Positions 41,965 through 50,949 of a stretch of DNA of 64,000 nt are shown here, piece after piece; position 1 is the first letter of the stretch; every line of letters starts with the position of its first letter. The position numbers and the translations under genes are program-made. Location: assembly GCA_965225915.1 (NCBI GenBank), contig OZ245326.1, forward strand, positions 2,170,001 through 2,234,000, given 5' to 3'. The notes below the pieces were generated by a model, which was not told the DNA's origin, did no database searches, and was given only the letters and a program-made list of their open reading frames with translations. This stretch comes from JAAXHH01 sp965225915. GTDB taxonomy: Bacteria; JAAXHH01.

Positions 41965-42309
41965 ATGAACGTACTTGACACGATATCCCAGGACCAGTTG
42001 CGGACCGACCATCCCGAATTCCGCGCCGGAGATACCATCCGGGTGGAGGTCAAGGTTCGCGAAGGAGACAAGGAACGCGTACAACTCTACCAGGGCGTGG
42101 TGATCCAGCGATCCGGCCACGGCATCGGCGAAACGATCACCGTGCGCAAGATATCACAGGGTATAGGCGTCGAGCGCATTTTTCCGCTCCATTCGCCGTC
42201 GATCGGCAATATCCAGGTATTGCGCCGGGGCAAGGTACGGCAATCGCGGATCTACTACCTGAGAAAGCTGAGGGGCAAGGCCGCGCGGATCGCCGAGCGA
42301 CGCAATTGA
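41965..42309 (+). CDS. rplS: 50S ribosomal protein L19
   Basis: Located at the 30S-50S interface. It has 114 residues with FRAGDTIRVEVKVREGDKERVQLYQGVVI and VERIFPLHSPSIGNIQVLRRGKVRQSRIYYLR in shorter conserved blocks. AAAGGACG precedes the ATG. Its stop codon overlaps the TTG start of rnhB. Confidence 0.97.
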   Translation: MNVLDTISQDQLRTDHPEFRAGDTIRVEVKVREGDKERVQLYQGVVIQRSGHGIGETITVRKISQGIGVERIFPLHSPSIGNIQVLRRGKVRQSRIYYLRKLRGKAARIAERRN

Positions 42310-42956
42310 GCAAGGCCCCGGACGATGCGGAGCGGGCTAGACTCCGTTCCATGGCGGTACTGGAACGATCCCTCCGTGAAAGGGGCGTGCGGTACGCGGC
42401 CGGTGTCGACGAGGCCGGCAGGGGCGCCCTGGCCGGTCCCGTGGTCGCGGCCGCCGTTATACTACCGGATGACGCCGTGATTCCAGGCCTGGACGATTCG
42501 AAACGCCTGGCGCCCACGAAACGCGAAGCGCTTTACGATATAATCACGGAAATTGCTACGGCATTGGGTGTGGGCAGTTCCGATGCGGCCGTTATCGACA
42601 CCATGAACATACGCCGAGCGAATCTCCTGGCCATGAAGGAAGCCGTCGAAGCCCTTTCGCCATCCCCTGGTCATCTGCTCATCGACGGGATCGAGACCAT
42701 AGACTGGCAGGGTCCCCAAACCCCCGTGGTAGGGGGCGATGCGAGAAGTCTCTCCATCGCCGCCGCATCCATCATTGCGAAGGTAACCCGTGACCGTATC
42801 ATGATCGCCTGCGACCCGGACTATCCGGAGTATGGATTCGCCCGGCACAAGGGTTATGGAACCGCCGTGCACCTGGCCGCACTCGACACCCACGGTCCGT
42901 CTACCATGCATCGCCGTTCCTTCCTGCGGAAAAGACTCCACGTCAACACGGTCTGA
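42306..42956 (+). CDS. rnhB: Ribonuclease HII
   Basis: Cleaves RNA in RNA-DNA hybrids and excises misinserted ribonucleotides. It has 216 residues: GVDEAGRGALAGPVVAAAV with catalytic D35 and E36, GLDDSKRL, and VVGGDARSLSIAAASIIAKVTRD carrying further acids, then HKGYGTAVH. TTG start overlapping rplS; an ATG at 42351 would also leave the fold intact. The rplS-rnhB-yraN order is common. Confidence 0.95.
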   Translation: MSKAPDDAERARLRSMAVLERSLRERGVRYAAGVDEAGRGALAGPVVAAAVILPDDAVIPGLDDSKRLAPTKREALYDIITEIATALGVGSSDAAVIDTMNIRRANLLAMKEAVEALSPSPGHLLIDGIETIDWQGPQTPVVGGDARSLSIAAASIIAKVTRDRIMIACDPDYPEYGFARHKGYGTAVHLAALDTHGPSTMHRRSFLRKRLHVNTV

Positions 42957-43017
42957 AATCGATCAAGGCAGTATACTGTTTATCGGGCGACCAACCCGTC
43001 CTTAACCTGGGGGCGCC

Positions 43018-43392
43018 ATGGGGGAATCGACTCATTCCCGGGGTTCACGCGGTGAATCCATTGCGGAAGCGTTTCTGCTGCGGAAGGGTCATGTCATTCT
43101 CGCCAGGAACTTTCGGGATTCCCTATCCCGGTGTGAAATCGACATCATATCTAGGGACGGGGACGAACTCGTCTTCGTGGAAGTAAAGGCCGGCACGGGT
43201 CGGCGGTTCGGAGAGCCTCATACCTGGGTGCACGGGCGGAAACAGCAACATATCGCCCGGGCCGCCCGTCGTTTCCTGCAGGAACGCAACTGGCACGAGG
43301 TTCCGTGTCGTTTCGATGTCATCGGAATCGACCTGTCGCGGAATCCACCCCAGGTAACCCACATAGAGCGCGCTTTCTGGAGTACGGTGTGA
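43018..43392 (+). CDS. yraN: YraN/UPF0102 endonuclease-like protein
   Basis: A 124-residue restriction-endonuclease-like (PD-D/ExK) protein of unknown role. The core is GSRGESIAEAFLLRKGHVILARNFR, then CEIDIISRDGDELVFVEVK with the active-site Asp, Glu and Lys, and QHIARAARRFLQ. It is typically next to rnhB. It ends the long housekeeping run. Confidence 0.92.
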   Translation: MGESTHSRGSRGESIAEAFLLRKGHVILARNFRDSLSRCEIDIISRDGDELVFVEVKAGTGRRFGEPHTWVHGRKQQHIARAARRFLQERNWHEVPCRFDVIGIDLSRNPPQVTHIERAFWSTV

Positions 43393-43475
43393 TACGGCGT
43401 GTTCCTCCCGGCGATCTCTTTGTGACGAAGATACCCATGGAGGCGCACAGGCCGGTATAGGCCTGGCGGTATACC

Positions 43476-44651
43476 ATGCTAAAAGCGCGGAACACGTTGA
43501 AAATTATAGCGGCGATCTGCGTCCTGCTCTGGGTCGTCGATGGTTTCCTGCTCATCCGGTCCGAATCGCCCCGGCCCGCGCCGTCCCCCGGCCCGAACCT
43601 CCCGGTACGTTACACCGGCGCCATCCATGTCCATTCCACCTATTCCGACGGTGGCGGTACGGTCGCGGATATCGTCCAGGCCGGACGGGATGCGGGATTG
43701 GATTTCGTGGTCCTGACCGACCACAGCACGCTGCAGCCCCGGGTCGACGACCACCAGGGATATCATGGCGGCCTGTTGCTGCTCGTTGGCGAGGAGGTCA
43801 ATACCAGTTCGGGCCACCTGCTATCGCTCGGTACGGACAGCCACGTGGAACAGCAGGGACCCCTGGGACTGCCGGCGCTGCTCGGAGAAATATCGGACGC
43901 GGGTGGACTGTCCATCGCGGCCCATCCCACAGGCCGGCGACCCTGGACCGACTGGACCGTGGAAAAGATGGACGGTCTGGAACTGCTCAACGCGGACAGC
44001 GCCTGGCGCGACGATAACGTGGCGGAACTGGCAAGAGCCCTTGTCTTCCTGCCCTTCATGCCGGACGGAGTCTTCAACAGCCTGATCGACCGTCCCGACG
44101 AAGCCATCCGGCTCTGGATGCATCGCGTGCAACGACAGCAGGTGACCGTTATCGGCAGCGTGGACGCCCATGAGCGCGTACCGCTCTGGGGCGAACGCTA
44201 CCTGGCCTTCCCGTCCTATGAGCGCCTGTTCGGGCTGATCCGGACCTACGTGATCACCGGCACCGAAGTAACGGGCGACGCGGACGTCGATGAAGCGATC
44301 CTGCTGAACGCGATCCGTCGCGGAAGATGTTATGTGGTGCTGGAAGGTTACGAGCCAGCGCCCGGTTTTTCTTTCGAGCTTACCATGGGGGCAGACACAC
44401 TAGCCATGGGGTCGCGGATCGAGTTCCATAGCAACAGCCGGTTGCACGTGGCCGCGCCTTCATCGGGTCCGGTTCGAATCAGGTTGTATAGAAACGGGGT
44501 GCCGCTGGTCGAAACGGAAGGCCACGACCTGTTCGTGGATGTGCCCGGTCCGGGCGTCTATCACACCGAGGTCTACCAGTTGCGCACCCGGTATCTACGC
44601 GCTGATAAGCCGAGAATCTGGATTATCTCGAACGCGATCCGGGTGGAGTAA
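43476..44651 (+). CDS. PHP-domain metal-dependent hydrolase with N-terminal membrane anchor
   Basis: A 391-residue protein. Residues about 8-27 are a hydrophobic anchor or signal (IIAAICVLLWVVDGFLLI), then a Pro-rich linker and the PHP domain: IHVHSTYSDGGG (H51, H53), LTDHST, EEVNTSSGHLLSLG, IAAHPTGRR and GSVDAHER, all candidate metal ligands. The C-terminal 100 residues form a beta-rich domain. Probably a phosphoesterase acting outside the cytoplasm; the substrate is unknown. It is 83 bp after yraN and convergent with pyrC. Confidence 0.85.
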   Translation: MLKARNTLKIIAAICVLLWVVDGFLLIRSESPRPAPSPGPNLPVRYTGAIHVHSTYSDGGGTVADIVQAGRDAGLDFVVLTDHSTLQPRVDDHQGYHGGLLLLVGEEVNTSSGHLLSLGTDSHVEQQGPLGLPALLGEISDAGGLSIAAHPTGRRPWTDWTVEKMDGLELLNADSAWRDDNVAELARALVFLPFMPDGVFNSLIDRPDEAIRLWMHRVQRQQVTVIGSVDAHERVPLWGERYLAFPSYERLFGLIRTYVITGTEVTGDADVDEAILLNAIRRGRCYVVLEGYEPAPGFSFELTMGADTLAMGSRIEFHSNSRLHVAAPSSGPVRIRLYRNGVPLVETEGHDLFVDVPGPGVYHTEVYQLRTRYLRADKPRIWIISNAIRVE

Positions 44652-44681
44652 ACCGCTCCTTCGCACCGGCAACCATTCGAT

Positions 44682-45689
44682 CTACCCCGTCTCCGTCACC
44701 TTCCAGTCCAGTTCCCTGCCTGGATACATGGGGATGACGTCGCCGTATCGGACGGGTATGACCGTGCCGGTTTTCTCGAATACCACGGTTTTATCCGGCG
44801 GGGTGACGCTGTAGATCCGCCTCGCATTGTCGGAGACGAAAGCCTGCAACCGGTCCAGCGCGCCGTGTTCTTCGAAGAGTCCGACAAGCATCTGCAGGGC
44901 GATGGGCGCGGTAAAGACCCCCGCGGCGCAACCGGTGCACTCTTTCATGTCAACGGGGTGGGGTGCGGAATCGCTGCCGAAGACCAGCTTGGGATGGGCT
45001 TCGAGGGCGAGTGCGAGGAGCGCGTCGCGGTCTTCCGGCCGCTTGGCGATCGGTTTGCAGAACAGGTGGGGGTTGAACAGGCCGCCCGCCACGTCGTCCA
45101 GGGTGATCATCAGGTGTTGCAGGGTGACGGTCGCGTACAGGTTATCGTAGCGGTCCAGCAGCGCGGCGGCCTCCCGGGTCGTGATGTGTTCCATTACGAT
45201 GTCCAGCCGGGGAAAGCGCGCTGCCAGCGTTTCGTAGACCGGGAGGAACGCGTGCTCACGGTCCATCACGAAATCCGTCGTTTCGCCGTGGACCATCAGC
45301 CGGATGTCCATGTCCTGCATCAGTTCCAGCGTGTTTTCGACATCGCGGATGTCGCCGATCCCTTGGTCGCTGTGGGTGGTGACGCCCTCCGGGTACAGCT
45401 TGACGCCGATAATACGGTGCTTCATCGAAGCCAGTTCTTTTTCGTTGTAGGGCCGCATGAACAGTGTCATGAAGGGCTCGAAGGCGCAGTCTCCCACGGC
45501 TTCCCTCACCTCCTGTTCGTACCGGTCCAGCCGATCAAGGTTGTCCACGGGGGACACCAGGTTGGGCATGATCACGCCGCCGGCGAAGGTCTCGGCGCTC
45601 AGCGGCGCCACCCGCCTCAGCATATCGCCTTCGCGGAAGTGTATATGCATGTCCAGGGGAGCGTGCAGGGAGAAGGACGTACTCGACAT
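44682..45689 (-). CDS. pyrC: Dihydroorotase, PyrC type
   Basis: Cyclises carbamoyl-aspartate in pyrimidine synthesis. The 335-residue protein is of the E. coli PyrC kind: DMHIHFREGDML (H15, H17), GVKLYPEGVTTHSDQG (carbamylated Lys), VMEHITTREAA and FGSDSAPHPVD. The start at 45689 matches the family N-terminus; the frame runs 81 bases further into the ygfZ-like gene end. It is 31 bp after the ygfZ-like gene. Confidence 0.94.
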   Translation of the reverse strand: MSSTSFSLHAPLDMHIHFREGDMLRRVAPLSAETFAGGVIMPNLVSPVDNLDRLDRYEQEVREAVGDCAFEPFMTLFMRPYNEKELASMKHRIIGVKLYPEGVTTHSDQGIGDIRDVENTLELMQDMDIRLMVHGETTDFVMDREHAFLPVYETLAARFPRLDIVMEHITTREAAALLDRYDNLYATVTLQHLMITLDDVAGGLFNPHLFCKPIAKRPEDRDALLALALEAHPKLVFGSDSAPHPVDMKECTGCAAGVFTAPIALQMLVGLFEEHGALDRLQAFVSDNARRIYSVTPPDKTVVFEKTGTVIPVRYGDVIPMYPGRELDWKVTETG

Positions 45690-45720
45690 GAGATGAAGGG
45701 TTCCGTAAAGGCGGTTACCG

Positions 45721-46800
45721 TTATTGGCCCAGATCGTGGAATGGCAGGTCGACGATTTTGGCGTCGACAAGGCCGCCGTTCACCATAACACCCACCGGTC
45801 CTCCCGACTGCTTAAATCTGCGCCGGACGAATCCCAGCGCGATGATGCCTTCTATCACTCGACCATACACGGCCGTGGTGATCCATCCCGCGTCCCTGCC
45901 ATCCTTCTGGATCATCGCATTTCGCTCCGGCAGTGTTTCCCCGTCAATGACCAGGCCAGTGAGCAGCCGGTTGGGACGACCTCTGTGCTCCATCATCACG
46001 ACAGGTTCCTGTCCGATATAGCACCCCTTTGTAAAACTGACGGCCCGGTCCTTCACCGCTTCATTGGGAATGACCCGGTCGCCCAGTTCCGCCGTGCAGC
46101 GGGGGATGCCCGCTTCCACGCGAAGCACCTCGAGGGTCTCGAAACCGATGGGAACGCAGGGAGTGTCTCCTCCTTCGCCGTGTAACTCCTTCCATACCGC
46201 GGCCGCGCTTTCGGCGTGGACATAGACGTCGTAATCCGTTCCACCCGTTCGGTGGGACCGCGCAACGGTCAGGGGCAGACCGTTCCATTCGATCTCGACA
46301 TGTCCGCTGGGCGGCAACGGGTCCAGGGAACCGGCCAGGCCCTTGAGACACGCTTCCGCACGCCTGCCGTGCACGCCGATCAGTCCGTACTGCGCGGTGA
46401 CATCCTCTATTTCGACGTCGTCGATGAGGGCATACCGGTCGAGGGTCTCCCGCAGGATAGTCGCCATCCCCGGTTCCACGTCGATGAGTAGGTCCTCCTC
46501 ACGGGCGTAGACCGTCATGTCCGAGATGATCTTCCCCTGGGGCGTCAACATGCAGGCATAGACGCCCTCCCCGCAACGCAACTGCTCCACGTCGTTGGTA
46601 ACAACGCGGTGCAGGAAGTGCTGCCGGTCCGCGCCGGTCATGCGCAGTTTGCCGCGATGGGACAGGTCGCACATTCCGACGGCGGTTCTGACGGCCTGGT
46701 ATTCGGCGGCGGCGTCCCCGTAATGAAGCACGACCGGCCGTCCCTGGAAGTCGCCGGCGACCGCTCCGTAATCTGCGTGGTTTATGTGAAATTCGCTCAT
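45721..46800 (-). CDS. ygfZ: YgfZ/GcvT-like folate-binding protein
   Basis: Folate-dependent factor for iron-sulfur protein maintenance, related to the glycine-cleavage T protein. It has 359 residues: ALIDDVEIED, the YgfZ signature KGCYIGQEPV with its conserved Cys, and MMEHRGRPNR. The N-terminal DLSHRGKLRMTGADRQHFLHRVVTNDV is GcvT-like. The start at 46800 (MSEFHINHADYG) is preferred; a GTG at 46845 adds 15 residues. A true aminomethyltransferase is less likely because of the Cys signature. Confidence 0.85.
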   Translation of the reverse strand: MSEFHINHADYGAVAGDFQGRPVVLHYGDAAAEYQAVRTAVGMCDLSHRGKLRMTGADRQHFLHRVVTNDVEQLRCGEGVYACMLTPQGKIISDMTVYAREEDLLIDVEPGMATILRETLDRYALIDDVEIEDVTAQYGLIGVHGRRAEACLKGLAGSLDPLPPSGHVEIEWNGLPLTVARSHRTGGTDYDVYVHAESAAAVWKELHGEGGDTPCVPIGFETLEVLRVEAGIPRCTAELGDRVIPNEAVKDRAVSFTKGCYIGQEPVVMMEHRGRPNRLLTGLVIDGETLPERNAMIQKDGRDAGWITTAVYGRVIEGIIALGFVRRRFKQSGGPVGVMVNGGLVDAKIVDLPFHDLGQ

Positions 46801-46860
46801 CGGTTCATCGGGTTCGGACAAAGATTCATGGCGGAGATTTAACACCGAAAACGCTATGTA

Positions 46861-46889
46861 TCAATGCGTGCGGCCCCCGCTCCTGTCAA
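46861..46889 (-). promoter_or_regulatory. Possible promoter of the ygfZ-pyrC pair
   Basis: On the minus strand a perfect TTGACA (46889-46884) with CATTGA (46866-46861) after 17 bp. The -10 box is weak. Its position upstream of the ygfZ-like gene and divergent from glyS makes it plausible. Confidence 0.3.
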
Positions 46890-46922
46890 TCTATATTTTC
46901 GATACGGCAAGGGCCTTTTGGG

Positions 46923-46951
46923 TTGACACTGCATGGGGTTATCGTTATGCT
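46923..46951 (+). promoter_or_regulatory. Sigma-70 promoter of glyS
   Basis: TTGACA (46923-46928), a 17-bp spacer and TATGCT (46946-46951). The predicted start is near 46958, about 70 bases before the GTG start chosen for glyS. No T-box elements were recognised in the short leader. Confidence 0.8.
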
Positions 46952-47028
46952 GAACGAGTTATTCGCGGCACGCTTAGATGGTCGCGCCACCCGTCATCTC
47001 CCCTTCAGTTCAAACGGAAAGGACCGCA

Positions 47029-48627
47029 GTGCCCGCTGTCTCCCTGGAACAACTGGTCTCGCTCTGCAAACGTCGCGGAATCATCTACCCGGGCTCCGAA
47101 ATCTACGGCGGGTTGCAGGGACTGTACGACTACGGGCCGGTGGGCGTTGAGTTGAAGAACAACATCGTGGATTCCTGGTGGCGGAGGAACGTCTATGAAC
47201 GCGATGACATGGAAGGACTCGACAGCGCCATCCTCATGAATCCGCTGACCTGGAGATATTCGGGTCACGAGGAAACCTTCGTCGACCCCCTGGTGGACTG
47301 CCGGGAATGCCAGGGACGCTGGCGCGCCGACCAGGTCGGGGGAGCATGCCCCTCGTGCGGTTCCACGAACCTGACCGAACCGAGGCCCTTCAACCTGATG
47401 TTCAAGACCCAGGTGGGTCCGGTCTCGGAAGAGAACGCCTACGCGTACCTGCGACCGGAAACCGCCCAGGGCATATTCGTGAATTTCAACAACGTGCTGA
47501 CCACCACGGCGCGCAAACTGCCCTTCGGCATCGCTCAGGTCGGCAAGGGATTCCGCAACGAGATCAATCCCCGCAACTTCCTGTTTCGCGTGCGCGAATT
47601 CGACATGCTGGAAATCGAGTTCTTCGTCCATCCCGGCACGGAGGACGAATGGCAGGACAAATGGCTGGAAGACCGGCTGTCCTGGTGGGAACATATCGGC
47701 GTAAGCCGAAGCGCCATCCGGATCCATGACGTGCCGCGGGAGGATCTCGCCCACTATTCCAAGAAGACCTATGACCTGATGTACGGCTATCCCACCCTCG
47801 GCTACGAAGAGCTGGAAGGTATTGCCAGCCGGACGGATTTCGACCTGGGTTCCCACACACGTTACCAGGAACAGTACGACCTGACGGCGAAGGTGGCGGA
47901 CAACCAGTCAAGTACGACGCGGCTATCCTATTTCGATCCCCGGACAAACCGGCACGTGATCCCCTTCGTGGTCGAGCCGTCGGCAGGTGTTGGGCGCTGC
48001 CTGCTGGCCGTCCTGTCGGAAGCCTTTGACGAACCGATGGTCAAGGCCCCGCCGGAGGACAAACTGGCCACAGTCAAAGATGGGCTGGACGCTTTCAACG
48101 CATCAGTTTCAAAGAACAACAAACTGCCGGACGAGGCGCGGGAGTCCATGTATTCCTTCGGGGAGTCCATTTCCCGCGAGCTGCCCGAAAGCATGCCGCG
48201 CATAGACGCGCTGCTGGCCATGCCGGGGGCAGAGCGGATCAAGGAGGGCAAGACGCTTCGGAACCTGTCGCAGAAGGTCATCGGCGACCATTACCGGACC
48301 GTGTTGCGGCTCAAACCCCACCTGGCTCCGGTAAAAGTGGCGGTGTTTCCCCTCAAGCGAACCGACGACCGGCTCGCGGCCACGGCAAGGGACATTCGCA
48401 AATCGCTGCAATCGGGTGGCAGGATACGCACGGTATACGACGACACGGGCGCCATTGGCAAGCTCTACCGGCGCCAGGATGAAATCGGCACGCCGCTCTG
48501 CGTCACGGTCGATTTTCAGACTATCGACGACCATACGGTGACGGTCCGCGACCGTGACACCATGGCGCAGGATCGGGTGGCCATGAACGAACTCAAGGAT
48601 TACGTAGCGGAAAAACTGGCCTCATGA
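47029..48627 (+). CDS. glyS: Glycine--tRNA ligase, homodimeric (alpha2) type
   Basis: Class II GlyRS of the eukaryote/Thermus type. It has 532 residues from GTG at 47029, placed 5 bases after AAAGGA; an upstream ATG at 46978 lacks a ribosome-binding site. Seen are GGLQGLYDYGPVGVELKNN, a Zn knuckle CREC...CPSC (about 92-112), the RPETAQGIFVNF motif, KGFRNEINPRNFLFRVREF (motif 2), EPSAGVGRCLL (motif 3) and the anticodon-binding domain (APVKVAVFPL). About 75 residues rich in charged amino acids are inserted between motif 3 and the anticodon domain. Confidence 0.96.
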   Translation: MPAVSLEQLVSLCKRRGIIYPGSEIYGGLQGLYDYGPVGVELKNNIVDSWWRRNVYERDDMEGLDSAILMNPLTWRYSGHEETFVDPLVDCRECQGRWRADQVGGACPSCGSTNLTEPRPFNLMFKTQVGPVSEENAYAYLRPETAQGIFVNFNNVLTTTARKLPFGIAQVGKGFRNEINPRNFLFRVREFDMLEIEFFVHPGTEDEWQDKWLEDRLSWWEHIGVSRSAIRIHDVPREDLAHYSKKTYDLMYGYPTLGYEELEGIASRTDFDLGSHTRYQEQYDLTAKVADNQSSTTRLSYFDPRTNRHVIPFVVEPSAGVGRCLLAVLSEAFDEPMVKAPPEDKLATVKDGLDAFNASVSKNNKLPDEARESMYSFGESISRELPESMPRIDALLAMPGAERIKEGKTLRNLSQKVIGDHYRTVLRLKPHLAPVKVAVFPLKRTDDRLAATARDIRKSLQSGGRIRTVYDDTGAIGKLYRRQDEIGTPLCVTVDFQTIDDHTVTVRDRDTMAQDRVAMNELKDYVAEKLAS

Positions 48628-48669
48628 CGGGATCGCCCCCGAGGCGAACGGGATCGAAAGGAGCGATAC

Positions 48670-49842
48670 ATGGCACGCAACGTTAACGTGGGTCTGGTGG
48701 GATATTCGTTCATGGGAAAGGCGCACAGCCACGCCTACAAGGACATGTCCTTCTTCTTTCCGGATGCCGACGGCGTACCGGTCATGAAAGCCATATGCGG
48801 CCGTAACGAGGAGAATGTAAAAGGCGCGGCCGCCGAGTTCGGCTGGGAAGGATACGAGACCGACTGGAAGACGCTGATAGCCCGCGACGACATCGATCTC
48901 ATCGATGTTTCGACACCGGGCGACAGCCACGCGGAGATCGCCATCGCAGCTGCGGAAGCGGGCAAGCATGTATTCTGCGAGAAACCGCTGGCCAACAATC
49001 TCGCGGAAGCCCGCGCCATGGCCGCAGCCGTCAACAGGGCGGGGGTGAAGAGCATGGTCGCCTACAACTACCGCCGGGTGCCCGCCGTCGCGCTGGCAAA
49101 GAGGCTCATCGAGGAAGGGCGCATCGGCCAGGTTTACCACTGGCGCGCCGTCTACCTCCAGGACTGGATCATGGACCCCGACTTTCCCCTGGTCTGGCGT
49201 CTGCAGAAGGAAAAGGCCGGCTCGGGTCCCCACGGCGACCTCAACGCCCACATCATCGATCTGGCCCGGTATCTCATCGGCGAGATCACCGAAGTTACCG
49301 GCATGCAGGAGACCTTCATCAAGGAGCGTCCCATCGTCGACGAGATCGACTCGGCCCTGGGCGCCAGCGCCGGCGCTTCCACCCGGACGGGCCCGGTGAC
49401 CGTCGACGACACGACCCTGGCCCTTGCCCGTTTTGAGAACGGCGCGGTCGGTTCCTTCGAAGCAACCCGTTTTGCAGGTGGACGCAGGAATGGAAACCGC
49501 TTCGAGATCAACGGCAGCAAGGGCTCCATCGCCTTCAACCTGGAAAGAATGAACGAGCTGCAGTACTACAACCGGGAAGACGAAGGCCATGTCCAGGGGT
49601 TCCGCGACATCATCGTGACCGAAGGCGACCATCCCTACATGGACCGCTGGTGGCCGCCGGGGCACATCATCGGCTGGGAACACACCTTCATCCACGAGAT
49701 ATACGATCTCATGCAGGCCATAGCCGGCGCCGCCGACCACCTCCATCCGGATTTCGAAGAGGGGGTCAGGGACCAGGCCGTGCTGGAAGCCGTATCGGTA
49801 TCGGCGGAGAACGGCACCTGGGTCAGGATCGCCGACCTGTAA
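48670..49842 (+). CDS. Gfo/Idh/MocA-family oxidoreductase
   Basis: A 390-residue NAD(P)-dependent sugar dehydrogenase. The Rossmann motif is NVGLVGYSFMGKAHSHAY (5-22), followed by DVSTPGDSHAEIAIAAAEAGKHVFCEKPLA with the family EKP lysine. The C-terminal alpha/beta domain has GDLNAHIIDLARYLIGEI. The substrate is unknown (inositol, glucoside or amino-sugar relatives). GAAAGGAG precedes the ATG. It is 64 bp before a sugar isomerase gene, suggesting one sugar pathway. Confidence 0.9.
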   Translation: MARNVNVGLVGYSFMGKAHSHAYKDMSFFFPDADGVPVMKAICGRNEENVKGAAAEFGWEGYETDWKTLIARDDIDLIDVSTPGDSHAEIAIAAAEAGKHVFCEKPLANNLAEARAMAAAVNRAGVKSMVAYNYRRVPAVALAKRLIEEGRIGQVYHWRAVYLQDWIMDPDFPLVWRLQKEKAGSGPHGDLNAHIIDLARYLIGEITEVTGMQETFIKERPIVDEIDSALGASAGASTRTGPVTVDDTTLALARFENGAVGSFEATRFAGGRRNGNRFEINGSKGSIAFNLERMNELQYYNREDEGHVQGFRDIIVTEGDHPYMDRWWPPGHIIGWEHTFIHEIYDLMQAIAGAADHLHPDFEEGVRDQAVLEAVSVSAENGTWVRIADL

Positions 49843-49906
49843 ACACGATCCGGGCACGGGGAGGATACGCGTATCCCGCGCCGTCCATGAACAGAAAGGA
49901 GCAACC

Positions 49907-50908
49907 ATGTCTCGTCCCGTAACGCTTTTTACCGGCCAGTGGGCGGACCTCACGCTGGATACGCTCGCCGAGAAAGCGGCAAGCTGGGGATTTGACGGTC
50001 TGGAGCTGGCCTGCTGGGGTGATCATTTCGACGTTCGACAGGGCACCGAAAGCAAGGCGTACTGCGAAGACCGCAGGGCGTTGCTGGACAAGCACGGCCT
50101 GCAGATATTCTCCATCAGCAACCATCTCGCCGGACAGGCGGTCTGCGACCTGATCGATTCCCGCCACGAAGCGATCCTGCCGCCTCACGTATGGGGAGAT
50201 GGGGATCCGGAAGGCGTGCGTAGGCGCGCCGCCGAAGAGATGAAGCAGACCGCCAGGGCGGCCGCCAACATGGGCCTCGGTGTGGTCAACGGGTTCACCG
50301 GTTCGTCCATCTGGCACCTGGTCTACTCATTCCCGCCCGTGGACCCCGCTTCGATCGACGCGGGATACGAGGATTTCGCGGCGCGCTGGAATCCCATCCT
50401 GGATGTATTCGACGAAGTCGGCGTGAAGTACGGGCTGGAAGTGCATCCCACGGAAATCGCCTTCGACATTTCCTCCGCGCAGCGGACGCTGGACGCCCTG
50501 GGTAACCGCGAGGCCTTCGGCTTCAACTACGACCCCAGTCACTTTGGCTACCAGGGCGTGGACTACGTGGAATTCATCAGGACCTTCCGCGATCGCATCT
50601 ACCACGTGCATATGAAAGACGTATGGTGGTCCGAACGACCGACAAAAGCGGGCGTCTTCGGTGGACACGTCGCCTTCGGCGATTCCGATCGTTTCTGGGA
50701 CTTCCGGTCCCTCGGCCGCGGCAGTATCGATTTCGAGGAAATTATCCGCGCGCTGAACGAGATCGGATACGGCGGACCGCTTTCCATCGAGTGGGAAGAC
50801 AGCGGCATGGACCGTGAACACGGCGCGGAAGAGGCGTGCGCGTTCACGAAGGGCGTCGACTTCCCACCTTCCGACGTAGCCTTCGACGCCGCGTTTGCCG
50901 AAGAGTAG
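49907..50908 (+). CDS. Sugar phosphate isomerase/epimerase
   Basis: A 333-residue xylose-isomerase-like TIM barrel. Elements seen: LFTGQWADLTLDTLAEKAASWGFDGLELACWGDHFD near the N-terminus in short conserved blocks, YGLEVHPTEIAFD (metal Glu), FNYDPSHFGYQG (Asp, His), HVHMKDVWWSE and LSIEWEDSGMDREHG. This subgroup commonly neighbours Gfo/Idh/MocA oxidoreductases, as here. AGAAAGGAG lies upstream of the ATG. The reaction is not known. Confidence 0.88.
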   Translation: MSRPVTLFTGQWADLTLDTLAEKAASWGFDGLELACWGDHFDVRQGTESKAYCEDRRALLDKHGLQIFSISNHLAGQAVCDLIDSRHEAILPPHVWGDGDPEGVRRRAAEEMKQTARAAANMGLGVVNGFTGSSIWHLVYSFPPVDPASIDAGYEDFAARWNPILDVFDEVGVKYGLEVHPTEIAFDISSAQRTLDALGNREAFGFNYDPSHFGYQGVDYVEFIRTFRDRIYHVHMKDVWWSERPTKAGVFGGHVAFGDSDRFWDFRSLGRGSIDFEEIIRALNEIGYGGPLSIEWEDSGMDREHGAEEACAFTKGVDFPPSDVAFDAAFAEE

Positions 50909-50949
50909 TCGTCCCGGACTGAAGGAACAGCGGTGGACACGGGGGATCG

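Noticed and set aside
46978..47028. ATG at 46978 as glyS start
   Set aside because: No Shine-Dalgarno site precedes it and it lies only about 20 bases after the predicted transcription start; the GTG at 47029 has AAAGGA at good spacing and fits the family N-terminus.
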